A stretch of DNA of 64,000 bases from Enterovibrio baiacu (GTDB lineage: Bacteria > Pseudomonadota > Gammaproteobacteria > Enterobacterales > Vibrionaceae), in assembly GCF_004120195.1 (NCBI RefSeq), contig NZ_SCHN01000012.1, positions 124,001-188,000 of the forward strand, written 5' to 3'. The position numbers and the translations under genes are program-made. Below, piece by piece: positions 10,337 to 20,331 of the stretch. The first letter of the stretch is position 1, and every line of letters begins with the position of its first letter. The notes beneath the pieces were generated by a model. That model was not told the DNA's origin, did not search any database, and worked only from the letters and a program-made list of their open reading frames with translations.

Positions 10337-12418
10337 ATGCGCGCGTCAATGTTGGATGCCGTTCCCCTCACCTCACTAACCGGTGTGGGTGGCAAAATGG
10401 CAGAAAAGCTGGAGAAAATCGGTTTATTCACCGTGCAGGATTTGCTGTTCCATCTCCCCTATCGCTATGAAGATCGCACCCGCATTTGGCCAATCATGAG
10501 CCTGATGCCGGGGCAGCACGGCACGGTTGAAGGTGAAATCGTTAGTAATAACACCACCTTTGGCCGCCGTCGCATGCTGACAGTGAAACTCACTGACGGC
10601 AACGGTTCATTGACGCTTCGCTTCTTCAACTTCAACGCGGCAATGAAAAACAGCCTTGAGGTTGGCAAGCGCGTTAAAGCCTATGGCGAAATTAAACGTG
10701 GTCAAGGTGGGTTGGAAGTCATCCACCCCGAATACAAGGTTTTTTCAGAGCCGACAGAATTAAGCCTTGAAGAAACCCTCACGCCGGTTTATCCAACCAC
10801 AGAAGGCCTTCGCCAGCTCACACTGAGAAATTTGACCGACCAAGCCCTTGAGTTACTCGAAAGCACCGCCGTGCAAGAGTTGCTGCCTGAAGGCCTTTAT
10901 GACCGTCAAATCACACTCAAAGATGCACTCAAAGCACTGCACCGCCCGACACCCGATGTTTCTCTCGCGGATTTAGATGAGGGTAAACACCCTGCGCAGA
11001 AGCGCCTGATCCTCGAAGAGTTGCTGGCACAAAACCTCTCCATGCTGGCCGTTCGCAGCAAGCTGCAGCAAGACCCAACCTTTTCGCTACCACCTTCAAC
11101 GGATTTAGTGCCAAAGCTGCTTGCCTCATTGCCCTTCACGCCCACCGGTGCGCAATCCCGAGTGGTTGCAGATATTGAACGCGACATGGGGCTCAGCAAG
11201 CCCATGATGCGTTTAGTGCAAGGGGATGTCGGTTCAGGGAAAACCTTAGTCGCCGCTCTCGCAGCACTCCAGGTGATTGAACAAGGTTACCAAGTGGCGC
11301 TCATGGCGCCGACGGAACTGCTTGCGGAACAACACGCCATCAACTTCGCCCAATGGCTAGAACCGCTAGGCATTTCTGTTGGTTGGCTTGCCGGCAAGCT
11401 GACCGGAAAAGCGAAAGAAGCAGAGCTTGAAAAAATCGCCAGCGGCGACGCAAAAATGGTGGTGGGTACCCATGCTCTGTTCCAAAAGCATGTCGAATTT
11501 GAAAACCTCGCACTGGTCATCATTGATGAGCAGCACCGCTTTGGTGTCCACCAGCGCCTAGAGCTTCGCGAGAAAGGGATGAAGCAAGGCATTCACCCGC
11601 ATCAACTCATCATGACTGCAACGCCCATCCCACGCACACTTGCAATGACGGCTTATGCGGATCTTGATACCTCGGTGATCGATGAATTGCCACCGGGTCG
11701 AACACCGATCCAAACCGTCGCGGTGCCGGACACGCGCCGCATTGATATCGTCAACCGTGTGCACGCAGCTTGTATCGAAGAAGGGCGACAAGCCTACTGG
11801 GTGTGTACCTTGATTGATGAGTCTGAAGTGCTGGAAGCCCAAGCCGCGGCAGAAACTGCTGACGACCTTGCGCGCGCGCTGCCCGATTTAAAGATCGGTT
11901 TGGTGCATGGCCGAATGAAAGCGGCAGAAAAACAAGCCGTGATGAAAGCCTTTAAAGACGGTGAACTTCATCTTCTTGTCGCCACCACGGTGATTGAAGT
12001 GGGCGTTGATGTGCCCAATTCCAGCTTAATGATCATCGAAAACCCCGAGCGCTTAGGCTTGGCGCAATTGCACCAGCTTCGTGGTCGTGTTGGTCGAGGT
12101 TCCGTAGCAAGTCACTGTGTGCTGCTCTATCACGCGCCCCTTTCTAAAACGGCCACTCAACGTTTGGGCGTGCTTCGCGAAAGCAGCGATGGCTTTGTGA
12201 TTGCACAGCGTGATTTAGAAATTCGCGGTCCAGGTGAGCTTTTAGGCACCAAGCAAACCGGCATGGCGGAGTTTAAAATTGCGGATTTGGTCAGAGACCA
12301 AGGGCTGATACCCGAAGTGCAAAAGCTCGCACTGTATTTGCATCAGAATTACCCAGAGAACAGCAAGGCAATCATCACGCGTTGGTTAGGGAACAAAGAT
12401 AAGTACAGTAATGCGTAA
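10337..12418 (+). CDS. recG: ATP-dependent DNA helicase RecG
   Basis: Double-stranded DNA translocase that remodels stalled forks, Holliday junctions and R-loops. 693 aa, the E. coli length. N-terminal wedge/OB domain (about 50-150), helicase domain 1 with Walker A GDVGSGKT, the DEQH Walker B box (IIDEQHRFG), motif III MTATPIPRT, and helicase domain 2 ending in QLRGRVGRG; the C-terminal TRG hook region is intact. GGAGAG precedes the ATG. Last gene of the gmk-recG series; it converges on the GntR-type regulator gene. Confidence 0.97.
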   Translation: MRASMLDAVPLTSLTGVGGKMAEKLEKIGLFTVQDLLFHLPYRYEDRTRIWPIMSLMPGQHGTVEGEIVSNNTTFGRRRMLTVKLTDGNGSLTLRFFNFNAAMKNSLEVGKRVKAYGEIKRGQGGLEVIHPEYKVFSEPTELSLEETLTPVYPTTEGLRQLTLRNLTDQALELLESTAVQELLPEGLYDRQITLKDALKALHRPTPDVSLADLDEGKHPAQKRLILEELLAQNLSMLAVRSKLQQDPTFSLPPSTDLVPKLLASLPFTPTGAQSRVVADIERDMGLSKPMMRLVQGDVGSGKTLVAALAALQVIEQGYQVALMAPTELLAEQHAINFAQWLEPLGISVGWLAGKLTGKAKEAELEKIASGDAKMVVGTHALFQKHVEFENLALVIIDEQHRFGVHQRLELREKGMKQGIHPHQLIMTATPIPRTLAMTAYADLDTSVIDELPPGRTPIQTVAVPDTRRIDIVNRVHAACIEEGRQAYWVCTLIDESEVLEAQAAAETADDLARALPDLKIGLVHGRMKAAEKQAVMKAFKDGELHLLVATTVIEVGVDVPNSSLMIIENPERLGLAQLHQLRGRVGRGSVASHCVLLYHAPLSKTATQRLGVLRESSDGFVIAQRDLEIRGPGELLGTKQTGMAEFKIADLVRDQGLIPEVQKLALYLHQNYPENSKAIITRWLGNKDKYSNA

Positions 12419-12427
12419 TGTCAGTCG

Positions 12428-12487
12428 GCGAGTTCACGAGATAAGAGAGAAAGCCTCTAGAATCTAGATATCTCGTCTCTCACGAAC
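12428..12487. repeat. imperfect inverted repeat between recG and the GntR regulator
   Basis: The 60 bases between the convergent stop codons contain a long imperfect inverted repeat: GTTCACGAGATA near 12432 faces TATCTCGT...ACGAAC near 12470-12486, with an exact 8-bp match ACGAGATA/TATCTCGT and a TCTAGA pair in the loop. It could act as a bidirectional terminator although no long T run follows. Confidence 0.4.
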
Positions 12488-12490
12488 TGA

Positions 12491-12865
12491 TCATTCCTCA
12501 TCCCAATGCTGCATAACCAGCGCCATCACCTCTGATTTGCTGTACCCCACTTCGCGCGCATCGGTCATCAACGCGCGCAGTGCGGGTTCGATAAAACCAA
12601 AGCGATCTTCCATTCGCGCGTGCAAGCCATCGCGCTTCACAAGCATGCCAACACCGCGTTTTCTTTCTAGCCAGCCTTGCTTTTCCATCAACTGATAACA
12701 GCGAGAAATAGTCATGGGGTTAATGTTCAGTTCTGCCGCTAACTTCCTGACAGAGAGAAGCTTATCGCCCGGTTTCAGAACGCCACCCACGATCTGCCTC
12801 TGAATCTGAGTCATCAGTTGGCGGAACTTTGGAGAGGGGTCTTGAGGGTCGATAATTATCTTCAT
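12491..12865 (-). CDS. YtrA-like GntR family transcriptional regulator
   Basis: 124 aa. An N-terminal winged helix-turn-helix of the GntR type (LLSVRKLAAELNINPMTISR at about 37-56, then CYQLMEKQGWLERKRGVGM) is followed by only about 45 residues. That short C-terminus, with no ligand-sensing FCD/UTRA/aminotransferase domain, is typical of the YtrA subfamily. Members are usually first in an operon with ABC-transporter genes; here none follows (envZ lies beyond a terminator), so the target is unknown. A 13-bp palindrome 27 bases upstream of the start may be its own operator. Confidence 0.82.
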   Translation of the reverse strand: MKIIIDPQDPSPKFRQLMTQIQRQIVGGVLKPGDKLLSVRKLAAELNINPMTISRCYQLMEKQGWLERKRGVGMLVKRDGLHARMEDRFGFIEPALRALMTDAREVGYSKSEVMALVMQHWDEE

Positions 12866-12891
12866 TTTTCATCCCTGCTGTATCGGCGATT

Positions 12892-12904
12892 TATTACAGT
12901 AATA
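12892..12904. promoter_or_regulatory. palindrome upstream of the GntR regulator, candidate autoregulatory operator
   Basis: TATTAC-A-GTAATA, perfect 6-base arms around one base, 27-39 bases upstream of the regulator start codon. Size, symmetry and position fit a GntR-family operator; the link to this protein is inference. Confidence 0.4.
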
Positions 12905-12964
12905 GCAGATGACTCACAAATGAGACAGAAAACAGAGAAGAAATGTGTGACGAAGCAATAAAGA

Positions 12965-13002
12965 AAAATGGCGCAGGAAACCTCGTTTCTCTGCGCCATT
13001 TT
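12965..13002 (-). terminator. terminator after envZ
   Basis: Hairpin with outer arms AATGGCGCAG / CTGCGCCATT and an inner GAAAC/GTTTC stem; on the minus strand it is followed by a T-rich stretch. It lies 28 bases after the envZ stop. Confidence 0.82.
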
Positions 13003-13029
13003 CAGTGCGAATGTTTATGCCTGAAGCAA

Positions 13030-14403
13030 TCAGCGTCTTCGATGATTCTTCCCAAGATGTTGCCCTTGATTGCGGGCGTGTTTACCCGCCACAGGCAAAA
13101 CGATTTGCGCGCGTAAACCACCACCTGAGCGCGGGGTTAAATGCAACAAACCTTTGTGCTGTTCCACAATACGTTTCACGATGGCAAGGCCAAGCCCTGT
13201 CCCTTCGCTACCGCGCGCGGTATCACCACGGGTAAAAGGTTGCAGGACCGTTTCAATCTGATCAGGAGCAATACCGGGGCCATTGTCCTCCACCGCAATC
13301 CATTGATGACGACGATCTGCCGTGCTGCCGGTGCTGATTTTCACCCAGCCACCGCCGTAGCGCACTGCGTTCACCACCAAATTGGTCACTGCACGACGAA
13401 TCGCCACTTCGTTGGCATCAAGGCGTCCAATTAGCTCACCTTTCTCGACATCCAGCTCATGCCCTGTCGCACCATCAGCCACTGAAACATCATCAGCCAG
13501 TGCATTCAGATCAATCGCAGCCATGTCTTGCAGTTGCACCGAACGCAGGTAATCCATGAACTGATTAATGATTTCATTACACTCTTCCGTGTCTTTAATC
13601 ATGCTATCAGCAAGGTAACTGTCTTCGGGGGACATCATTTCTGTCGCCAGACGAATGCGCGTTAAAGGTGTACGCAAATCATGACTCACGCCCGCCATCA
13701 GCAACGCACGGTCTTCTTCCAGCTTGCGGATACCTTCGCTCATTTGGTTGAAAGCCCGCGTAACAGCACGAATATCGGACGCACCGCGTTCAGGTAATGG
13801 CGTGGGGAACTGCCCTTGGCCAACATCCTTTGCAGCTTTTTCCAACATGGCGAGTGGACGGTTTTGGACTTTGATGAATACCCAGCCGCCACCGATCATC
13901 ATTAACGCGATGACCATGGAATAGAAAAACAGCGGTTGGAAATCATCTTGATGCAGTTCAGAAAGCGGGATCCGCATAACATAGCCGGGGAAGGCTTTGC
14001 TTGATAACCAAAGCACATAGCTCTTGTTGTCTAAGCTAATGCGCGCTTCTGTGGGCGCATTGAGCTTTTCTGACATGTCCTCACTGATGAGATCAACCGT
14101 TGCTGCTTCTTGGAATTCCAATAGCATCTCAGGTTCAGATTCATCATGCAGCGTCACACCAAGCTTCGCTAATAGCTGACGTCGCAGCAATTCATCCATG
14201 TGGTAGATTTCGCCGTCCGCAAGGGTCACGTCGTCTTCAAGCATCACTGAAATTTCGTGAGCGAGGATCTTATTGAACTGCTTAATGCTGGGCAGCAACG
14301 CATAGTTAAGAATGGTGAGATAAGAGAAGATCTGGCTGGCAATCAGAAGGCCAGCCAGTACCACGAGCGTACGGGCAAAGTTGCTACGTGGAGAGAAACG
14401 CAT
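13030..14403 (-). CDS. envZ: osmosensor histidine kinase EnvZ
   Basis: 457 aa inner-membrane kinase/phosphatase acting on OmpR. Membrane segments at about 12-35 and 158-178 flank a periplasmic region; HAMP follows; the phospho-acceptor His241 lies in [16 protein letters not shown]; the ATPase shows the N box ([11 protein letters not shown]), G1 (DNGPGIAP) and G2 (GTGLGLAIV). The C-terminal tail is basic and histidine-rich. It starts 3 bases after the ompR stop, so the two are one operon. Known outputs in the family are porin genes and osmotic or acid stress. Confidence 0.96.
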   Translation of the reverse strand: MRFSPRSNFARTLVVLAGLLIASQIFSYLTILNYALLPSIKQFNKILAHEISVMLEDDVTLADGEIYHMDELLRRQLLAKLGVTLHDESEPEMLLEFQEAATVDLISEDMSEKLNAPTEARISLDNKSYVLWLSSKAFPGYVMRIPLSELHQDDFQPLFFYSMVIALMMIGGGWVFIKVQNRPLAMLEKAAKDVGQGQFPTPLPERGASDIRAVTRAFNQMSEGIRKLEEDRALLMAGVSHDLRTPLTRIRLATEMMSPEDSYLADSMIKDTEECNEIINQFMDYLRSVQLQDMAAIDLNALADDVSVADGATGHELDVEKGELIGRLDANEVAIRRAVTNLVVNAVRYGGGWVKISTGSTADRRHQWIAVEDNGPGIAPDQIETVLQPFTRGDTARGSEGTGLGLAIVKRIVEQHKGLLHLTPRSGGGLRAQIVLPVAGKHARNQGQHLGKNHRRR

Positions 14404-14406
14404 GGA

Positions 14407-15123
14407 TTACGCTTCCCCGTCAGGCACAAACACATAACCCAGACCCCAAACGGTCTGAATGTAACGTGGTTTGCTTGGATCTTCTTCAATCATGCGGCGA
14501 AGACGCGAGATTTGAACGTCAATAGAACGCTCCATCGCAGAATATTCACGACCACGCGCCATGTTCATCAGTTTGTCGCGCGACATAGGTTCACGAGAGT
14601 TAGTGACCAAGGCTTTGAGCACCGCAAACTCACCAGACGTCAGGGTCAACGGTTCATCGTTACGGAACATTTCACGCGTACCCAAGTTCAGCTTAAATTG
14701 GCCAAACTCAACAATCTTTTCTTCGCTTGAAGGAGCACCCGGCGCTTCGATGGTTTGACGACGTAGCACGGCACGAATACGCGCAAGTAACTCACGAGGG
14801 TTAAACGGTTTCGGCAGATAATCATCCGCGCCCACTTCCAAACCCACGATACGATCGATTTCATCGCCTTTCGCCGTCAGCATCAAAATCGGCAGTTGGT
14901 TGTTCGCTTGACGCAAACGGCGGCAAATCGACAAGCCGTCTTCGCCTGGTAGCATTAAATCCAATACCATCAGATGGAAGTTCTCACGGGATAATAAGCG
15001 ATCCATTTGCTCTGCATTGGCCACACTGCGAACCTGAAAACCTTGCTCGGACAAGTAACGCTCAAGCAAAGCGCGCAGACGCATATCATCATCAACAACT
15101 AGGATTTTATAATTCTCTTGCAT
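14407..15123 (-). CDS. ompR: response regulator OmpR
   Basis: 238 aa. Receiver domain with acidic pocket D11-D12-D13, phospho-acceptor Asp55 (VLDLMLPGEDG) and Lys in LPKPFNPREL; a C-terminal winged helix of the OmpR/PhoB type (LTSGEFAVLKALV, MERSIDVQISRLRRMIE). Regulates porins and other envelope genes when phosphorylated by EnvZ. An AAAGG ribosome site precedes the ATG. First gene of ompR-envZ, divergent from greB as in E. coli and Vibrio. Confidence 0.97.
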   Translation of the reverse strand: MQENYKILVVDDDMRLRALLERYLSEQGFQVRSVANAEQMDRLLSRENFHLMVLDLMLPGEDGLSICRRLRQANNQLPILMLTAKGDEIDRIVGLEVGADDYLPKPFNPRELLARIRAVLRRQTIEAPGAPSSEEKIVEFGQFKLNLGTREMFRNDEPLTLTSGEFAVLKALVTNSREPMSRDKLMNMARGREYSAMERSIDVQISRLRRMIEEDPSKPRYIQTVWGLGYVFVPDGEA

Positions 15124-15533
15124 GACGTACCTTTCTTATCTGACGGTAGTGTTATAGCCAAATGATGTTGTGGACTGAGTGCCACTCACAGTGGATATAT
15201 CATCGATTGTAACGTCTGACACTTCTATGAAACATCAGTGCGACGCAGTGAGAGGATAAAAACTGTTACTAGGTGTAACTATTGAAGGCTTTTATACTCC
15301 GCACCTGTCGCTTTACCAACACTTTTAACCTTTATACCCAAGGAACCTGCATATTCAGGATTATTGGGCATCAGTCCGCCCCGTCAAATAGCCGAGATAT
15401 TCAAGAAAATCAAAACCGAATGTCATTAGGGGGAGCACGAACCCAGTAAATGCCTCCAAGCCTTCAACTTCGCGGGGTTTGGGTATATAAAAGGCTCTCA
15501 TCGGAAAGGCAAACAACGCGCTCGGACAACGTA
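15124..15533. other. 410-bp intergenic region between ompR and greB
   Basis: Holds the divergent promoters of ompR-envZ and greB. I see an inverted repeat GTTAC-TAGGT-GTAAC at 15265-15279 and a TATACT -10-like element at 15293-15298 facing greB. No hairpin terminator or convincing coding frame is visible; the open frame preceding greB is just an in-frame extension. Confidence 0.5.
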
Positions 15534-16019
15534 ATGAAAAAAACCGACCTGGTCACCCGAGAAGGTTATAACAAACTCAAACAAGAGCTGGATTATCTTT
15601 GGAAGGAACGCCGTCCAGAGATCACCAAAATCGTCTCGTGGGCAGCAAGCCTTGGGGACCGTTCAGAGAACGCAGATTACACCTACAATAAACGCATTCT
15701 GCGTGAAATTGACCGTCGCGTTCGCTACTTACGCAAACGCTTGGAAATCCTCCGCGTCGTCGATTACAACCCGCAGCAAGACGGAAAAGTCTTCTTTGGC
15801 GCATGGGTCGACATTGAAAATGACGACGGTGGCACCCTCACATTCCGTATTGTCGGCCCAGATGAAATCTATGGCCGCAAAGACTACATCTCCATTGATA
15901 GCCCCATGGCACGCGCATTGATTAAAAAAGAAGTCGATGACGAAGCCATTGTGACGACCCCTGAAGGACCGAAGGTCTGGTACGTCAACGCCATTCGCTA
16001 TCAACAAGACGAACTCTAA
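15534..16019 (+). CDS. greB: transcription elongation factor GreB
   Basis: 161 aa. Binds the secondary channel of RNA polymerase and stimulates transcript cleavage in backtracked complexes. The N-terminal coiled coil carries the acidic tip ([15 protein letters not shown], with the essential D/E pair) and the C-terminal FKBP-like domain contains [24 protein letters not shown]-type sequence, split here at [11 protein letters not shown]. The start at 15534 (MKKTDLVT) matches family; the frame extends 28 codons upstream without support. Followed by tex after 37 bases. Confidence 0.96.
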   Translation: MKKTDLVTREGYNKLKQELDYLWKERRPEITKIVSWAASLGDRSENADYTYNKRILREIDRRVRYLRKRLEILRVVDYNPQQDGKVFFGAWVDIENDDGGTLTFRIVGPDEIYGRKDYISIDSPMARALIKKEVDDEAIVTTPEGPKVWYVNAIRYQQDEL

Positions 16020-16056
16020 TACTGCCGTTCGCGGCGGTGACTCTCAAAGGAACACA

Positions 16057-18405
16057 ATGACCACTCCAATTTATCAACAGATTGCCAGTGAGCTTAACGT
16101 ACGTGATGCGCAAGTTATCGCAGCCGTCACCTTGCTTGATGATGGCAACACCGTGCCTTTCATCGCCCGTTACCGTAAAGAAGTCACCAATGGCCTTGAT
16201 GACACCCAATTACGCAATCTGGAATCTCGCCTTGGGTATTTGCGCGAATTGGAAGATCGTCGCCAAGTCATCTTGAAATCCATTGATGAGCAAGGAAAGC
16301 TGACCGAGGGTCTGAAAAAAGACATCCTCGACGCTGACACCAAAAACCGCCTTGAAGACCTGTACTTACCGTACAAGCAAAAGCGTCGCACCAAAGGACA
16401 AATTGCCATTGAAGCGGGCATTGAGCCATTAGCACTTTCGCTCTGGCAACATCCTGAGCAAGACCCAGAATCAGAAGCGACGCGCTACTTGAATGCAGAC
16501 GCTGGGTTTACGGATACCAAAGCCGTATTGGACGGCGCACGCGCCATCTTGATGGAGCAGTTCGCTGAAGATGCCGCCCTGCTAGATAAGATTCGCCGCC
16601 ATTTAAACCAACATGCTGAAATTCAAGCGCGTGTCATCGCAGGCAAAGAAAACGAAGGCGCGAAGTTTAAAGATTACTTTGAACACGATGAGCTATTGAC
16701 CAAAGTGCCGTCTCACCGCGCGCTGGCCATGTTCCGTGGTCGTAATGAAGGCATTCTCCAACTGTCATTAAATGCTGACCCACAGCAAGATGAGAAATCG
16801 ACGGGCTCTTACTGCGAAAACATCATCAGCGACCACTTCGGCGTGACCTTAGGTTCTGCACCTGCCGATCGTTGGCGTAAACAAGTGGTGAGCTTTGCAT
16901 GGCGCATAAAGATTTTGATGCACATGGAAACCGAACTGATGGGCAACCTGCGCGAACTAGCAGAGAATGACGCCATCAAGGTGTTCGCCGACAACCTAAA
17001 AGACTTGCTCATGGCAGCGCCTGCCGGCCCTCGCTGCACCTTGGGTATTGACCCGGGCTTACGCACCGGCTGTAAAGTGGCCGTGGTTGATAACACAGGT
17101 AAGTTACTCGACACCGCCACGATTTACCCCACTCCACCACAAAACAAGATTGCTGAATCTGCCCGTGTAGTGATGGCACTGGTGAAAAAGCACAACGTGG
17201 ATTTGATTGCGATCGGCAACGGCACAGCTTCACGTGAAACCGATGCGTTTGTGGCAGGCATGTTGAAAGACGCGGGCGAGAAAATTCAAACCGTGATGGT
17301 GAGTGAAGCTGGCGCATCAGTGTACTCGGCATCTGAGCTTGCGGCAGCAGAATTCCCGGGGCTAGACGTTTCACTGCGCGGAGCGGTGTCGATTGCACGT
17401 CGTTTGCAAGATCCTCTGGCCGAGCTCGTCAAAATCGATCCGAAATCTATCGGTGTGGGCCAATACCAACACGACGTCAGCCAAAGCCAATTGGCAAAAC
17501 GCTTGGATGCTGTGGTCGAAGACTGTGTGAACGCCGTCGGTGTCGACGTGAACAGCGCTTCTGCCGCCCTGCTCACCCGCGTTGCGGGCCTTTCAACCAC
17601 CATGGCTGCCAACATCGTGGCATTCCGTGATGAAAATGGCCGCTTTGGTGAGCGTAAAACCCTCCTGAAAGTGCCACGTTTGGGGCCTAAAGCCTACGAA
17701 CAGTGCGCAGGCTTCTTGCGCGTCATGAACGGGAAAAACCCGCTGGATAGCTCATCGGTGCACCCTGAAGCCTACCCTGTGGTAAAACGCATTGCGGACA
17801 ACACAGGCAAAGCTGTCGATGCCATGATCGGTAATCACGATTTCTTGCGCAGCGTGAAAGCCTCCGATTACGCTGATGAGACTTTCGGTATTCCTACCGT
17901 GACGGACATCCTCGTAGAACTGGCGAAACCCGGACGCGACCCTCGCCCTGAGTTTAAAACCGCGACGTTTGCCGAAGGCGTCAACGAAGTCAAAGACCTT
18001 ATCCCAGGCATGGTGCTGGAAGGCTCAATCACCAACGTGACCGCCTTTGGCGCGTTTGTCGATATCGGTGTTCACCAAGACGGCCTTGTTCATATTTCAG
18101 CGTTGTCAGACAAATTCATCTCCGACCCGCGTGAAGTCGTAAAAGCGGGCGACGTGGTGAAAGTGAAGGTCATGGAAGTGGATATCGCGCGCAAGCGCAT
18201 TGCACTGTCCATGCGTTTAAACGACGAGCCAGGCGCAGACAACAAACCAGCGAGCCGCGGCAATGCAAACCGCGACACGCGCTCAGCAAGTCCTCAAGCG
18301 CGCAGCCAGCCGAATCGTTCGTCATCAAACAACAACCAAGGTGGGCACGCATCAGCCTTTGGTGGTGCGTTTGCAGATGCCTTTGCGAAAGCAAAACGCA
18401 AGTAA
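16057..18405 (+). CDS. tex: Tex family RNA-binding transcription factor
   Basis: 782 aa (YhgF/Tex). Tex N-terminal HTH region; a YqgF/RNase H-like fold starting near residue 329 ([16 protein letters not shown]); tandem helix-hairpin-helix domains near 495-560 ([34 protein letters not shown]); and a C-terminal S1 RNA-binding domain at about 647-720 ([16 protein letters not shown]). The last 60 residues are a low-complexity Ser/Asn/Arg-rich tail. Reported roles involve RNA binding, transcription-coupled repair and virulence gene control; exact function here is unknown. Same strand as greB, as in E. coli. Confidence 0.94.
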   Translation: MTTPIYQQIASELNVRDAQVIAAVTLLDDGNTVPFIARYRKEVTNGLDDTQLRNLESRLGYLRELEDRRQVILKSIDEQGKLTEGLKKDILDADTKNRLEDLYLPYKQKRRTKGQIAIEAGIEPLALSLWQHPEQDPESEATRYLNADAGFTDTKAVLDGARAILMEQFAEDAALLDKIRRHLNQHAEIQARVIAGKENEGAKFKDYFEHDELLTKVPSHRALAMFRGRNEGILQLSLNADPQQDEKSTGSYCENIISDHFGVTLGSAPADRWRKQVVSFAWRIKILMHMETELMGNLRELAENDAIKVFADNLKDLLMAAPAGPRCTLGIDPGLRTGCKVAVVDNTGKLLDTATIYPTPPQNKIAESARVVMALVKKHNVDLIAIGNGTASRETDAFVAGMLKDAGEKIQTVMVSEAGASVYSASELAAAEFPGLDVSLRGAVSIARRLQDPLAELVKIDPKSIGVGQYQHDVSQSQLAKRLDAVVEDCVNAVGVDVNSASAALLTRVAGLSTTMAANIVAFRDENGRFGERKTLLKVPRLGPKAYEQCAGFLRVMNGKNPLDSSSVHPEAYPVVKRIADNTGKAVDAMIGNHDFLRSVKASDYADETFGIPTVTDILVELAKPGRDPRPEFKTATFAEGVNEVKDLIPGMVLEGSITNVTAFGAFVDIGVHQDGLVHISALSDKFISDPREVVKAGDVVKVKVMEVDIARKRIALSMRLNDEPGADNKPASRGNANRDTRSASPQARSQPNRSSSNNNQGGHASAFGGAFADAFAKAKRK

Positions 18406-18431
18406 GCGAACATACAGAGTCATCACACACT

Positions 18432-18461
18432 AAAACAGCGCCTCTGGGCGCTGTTTTCTTT
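18432..18461. terminator. terminator after tex, possibly bidirectional
   Basis: Stem AAAACAGCGCC / GGCGCTGTTTT with a short loop followed by T-rich sequence. T tracts exist on both strands, so it may also end the leftward hypothetical gene at 18503. Confidence 0.88.
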
Positions 18462-18502
18462 TGTTCATATGTTGAGTGCCGTTCTCGCGGGAGACAAGAT
18501 GG

Positions 18503-18976
18503 TTAAATCACGATAAGCACTTCAGAAGGAATGTTCGCCACGGTGGCTTGTGAGTAACGCATGGCTACGACTGCGCCAGTCCGTTGTGAGGCCTTTAACT
18601 CATCGATTTTATCGAGAATTTCTTTCGGCAGTTTTATCTGCATGGAATAGCCGTTTTCATTCTTCGGCGTATAAGACTCGGGCGACAGCAGGGAGGACAG
18701 TTGGCTTAACGAATCGTGCGCACCAAAATGACCACCATTAAACTGACTGACATTTTGCTTTAAATCGGTGTAATCCGGGTGCTCAGATGGATCCCAAGAG
18801 GGTTTGCGGAGTTGTTTTTCTTCTTGATTGACGGGTTTTTCGTGTTCGGTCGCGTTGGGCTGCTTGGCTGGGGCAATTTTTTCACGCACACGATTGTCCC
18901 GCGCAACTTGCTCCGTTGGCGGGTTTACTGACGGTACGACAGCAGGGATGCTGACGTTAGCGGGCGAAATATTCAT
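18503..18976 (-). CDS. hypothetical protein, Pro/Asn/Gln/charged-rich
   Basis: 157 aa from the ATG at 18976 (MNISPANVSIPAVV), with GGGAG 11 bases upstream; an ATG seven codons earlier is also open. I do not recognise an enzymatic domain. The first ~100 residues are polar, low-complexity and probably disordered, with a KPSWDPSEHPDY segment; the last ~50 look folded (MQIKLPKEILDKIDELKASQRTGAVVAMRY, i.e. split beta-helix-beta). No signal peptide or membrane segment. I recall similar proteins in other Vibrionaceae, sometimes labelled as Lon protease; there is no protease motif here to support that label. It may pair with the gene at 19074. Confidence 0.65.
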   Translation of the reverse strand: MNISPANVSIPAVVPSVNPPTEQVARDNRVREKIAPAKQPNATEHEKPVNQEEKQLRKPSWDPSEHPDYTDLKQNVSQFNGGHFGAHDSLSQLSSLLSPESYTPKNENGYSMQIKLPKEILDKIDELKASQRTGAVVAMRYSQATVANIPSEVLIVI

Positions 18977-19026
18977 GCCAATGTTATCTCCCAACATCGA
19001 CCGAAGGCAGTCGCCTTAAGGCATAC

Positions 19027-19044
19027 CGCGGGAAATGACCCGCG
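19027..19044. repeat. short GC-rich inverted repeat between the two small hypothetical genes
   Basis: CGCGGG / CCCGCG, perfect 6-bp arms around a 6-base loop, 30 bases after the stop of the 19074 gene. No T run on either strand, so a weak terminator or mRNA-stabilising hairpin at most. Confidence 0.4.
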
Positions 19045-19073
19045 AATGCTCGAGCTATATCTCTACAGCGAAA

Positions 19074-19409
19074 TTACACCAATATCGCTAAGATGCCGCC
19101 TATCGTACCGATGGCAGATAAAACCTGCCCAGCGGTGTATGCGTCATCGTCGTTACTTTTCACTTCGTCAGGGTGGTCCATACCCAATGCCCCATAAGTG
19201 AAAGCCTCAACATCTGTCGATGTTGGTGTTTTGCCTTCGGCTTCCGTTGTTTTGTTGACAGTCTTCACGTCCGATACCTGATTGGCGACTTGCGCATAAG
19301 ACTGTTTAGCACCCTCAGCTTGATTCTGCTCACCCGCCTTAACCTCTTGGTTAACTGGCGTTGGGCGTGCATACATCTGTTGAGAATAGCCAACGTTACC
19401 TACATTCAT
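19074..19409 (-). CDS. hypothetical protein with C-terminal hydrophobic tail
   Basis: 111 aa from the ATG at 19409 (MNVGNVGYSQQMYARPTPV), chosen because AGGAGA lies seven bases upstream; in-frame codons further upstream lack a ribosome site. Residues 20-85 are polar and repetitive (Gln, Ala, Thr, Lys) and likely disordered; the last 20 residues (AGQVLSAIGTIGGILAILV) form one hydrophobic segment that runs to the C-terminus, like a tail anchor. No N-terminal signal peptide. No family recognised. Lies head-to-tail with the 18503 gene across about 100 bases. Confidence 0.6.
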   Translation of the reverse strand: MNVGNVGYSQQMYARPTPVNQEVKAGEQNQAEGAKQSYAQVANQVSDVKTVNKTTEAEGKTPTSTDVEAFTYGALGMDHPDEVKSNDDDAYTAGQVLSAIGTIGGILAILV

Positions 19410-19508
19410 TATGGTCTCTCCTGATGCCATAGCAAGTGACACGAATAAAGTATCGGCAGATTCAGTTTAAAATTTAGCCGCAATTCACTTTATTTTGATC
19501 ACTTTTTC

Positions 19509-20291
19509 TTATCTGGATGGCAAACACTGTCCGCAGAAAGAGAGTAATTCTTCAGAAAAGTGTTCAGGATCAGAGATAAACGGCGCATGTGACGCGTTGG
19601 CAAAAATTTGCCGCTGCGACTGCGGGGCTAAAACATCCAGCTCTTGTGCCACTCTTACTGGCACCAAGCCATCTAACCGACCGTACATCCGCAACCAAGG
19701 CACTGAAATATCATGCAATTGTGGCCTCAAATCTGCTTCAGCAAGAATATCGAGCCCAGCTTTTAGTGCCTCAGGTTGAGGCGACGGATGCGAAAGCACC
19801 GCCTTTTTTAGCCACTTGATATCTTGTCTAGCAGTGGGGCTCCCCATTGCCTGCAACGCCATAAATCGTTCAACCGTGGATGAAAAATCATCTTCCAGTT
19901 GCGCCGAAAACGCTGACAGTACCTGAGGTTTAATCCCTCTCCATCCATGTTCTGCAGCAAATCGAGGTGAACTAGCAACCGTCACCAAACCTTGCACTCG
20001 CTCTGGTGCGAGAAGCGCGGCTTGTGTGGCAACCATGCCCCCTAAAGACCAACCAACCCAAATCGCGTGCTGCGGTGAATTATTAAGCAAGCACTGTGCC
20101 ATTTCCTTTAATGAAAACGCATCGGTGGGTTGACTATGTCCATAACCGGGAAGATCGACACAATGAACGCGGTAGCGATCAGTTAAACGAGGGAGCAGCT
20201 GCTGCCAAACAGCACTGTTCATTCCCCATCCATGAATGAGAATCAGGTCGGAACCCTGGCCTTCCGTGTGCCAGTAAAGCGAAGTTGTCAT
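19509..20291 (-). CDS. bioH: pimeloyl-ACP methyl ester carboxylesterase BioH
   Basis: Alpha/beta hydrolase that removes the methyl group from pimeloyl-ACP methyl ester, freeing pimeloyl-ACP for biotin ring assembly. 260 aa. The catalytic triad is visible at Ser82 (GWSLGG), Asp207 (GRLDGLVP) and His235 (NASHAPF), the same numbering as E. coli BioH; the oxyanion HGWG motif is at 20-23. Divergent from comF with only 40 bases between start codons, the conserved bioH/comF arrangement, so the two promoters must overlap. Confidence 0.95.
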   Translation of the reverse strand: MTTSLYWHTEGQGSDLILIHGWGMNSAVWQQLLPRLTDRYRVHCVDLPGYGHSQPTDAFSLKEMAQCLLNNSPQHAIWVGWSLGGMVATQAALLAPERVQGLVTVASSPRFAAEHGWRGIKPQVLSAFSAQLEDDFSSTVERFMALQAMGSPTARQDIKWLKKAVLSHPSPQPEALKAGLDILAEADLRPQLHDISVPWLRMYGRLDGLVPVRVAQELDVLAPQSQRQIFANASHAPFISDPEHFSEELLSFCGQCLPSR

Positions 20292-20331
20292 TTACACTGC
20301 CTAAACGTGTTGCTGGACCAAAACATCCTTT

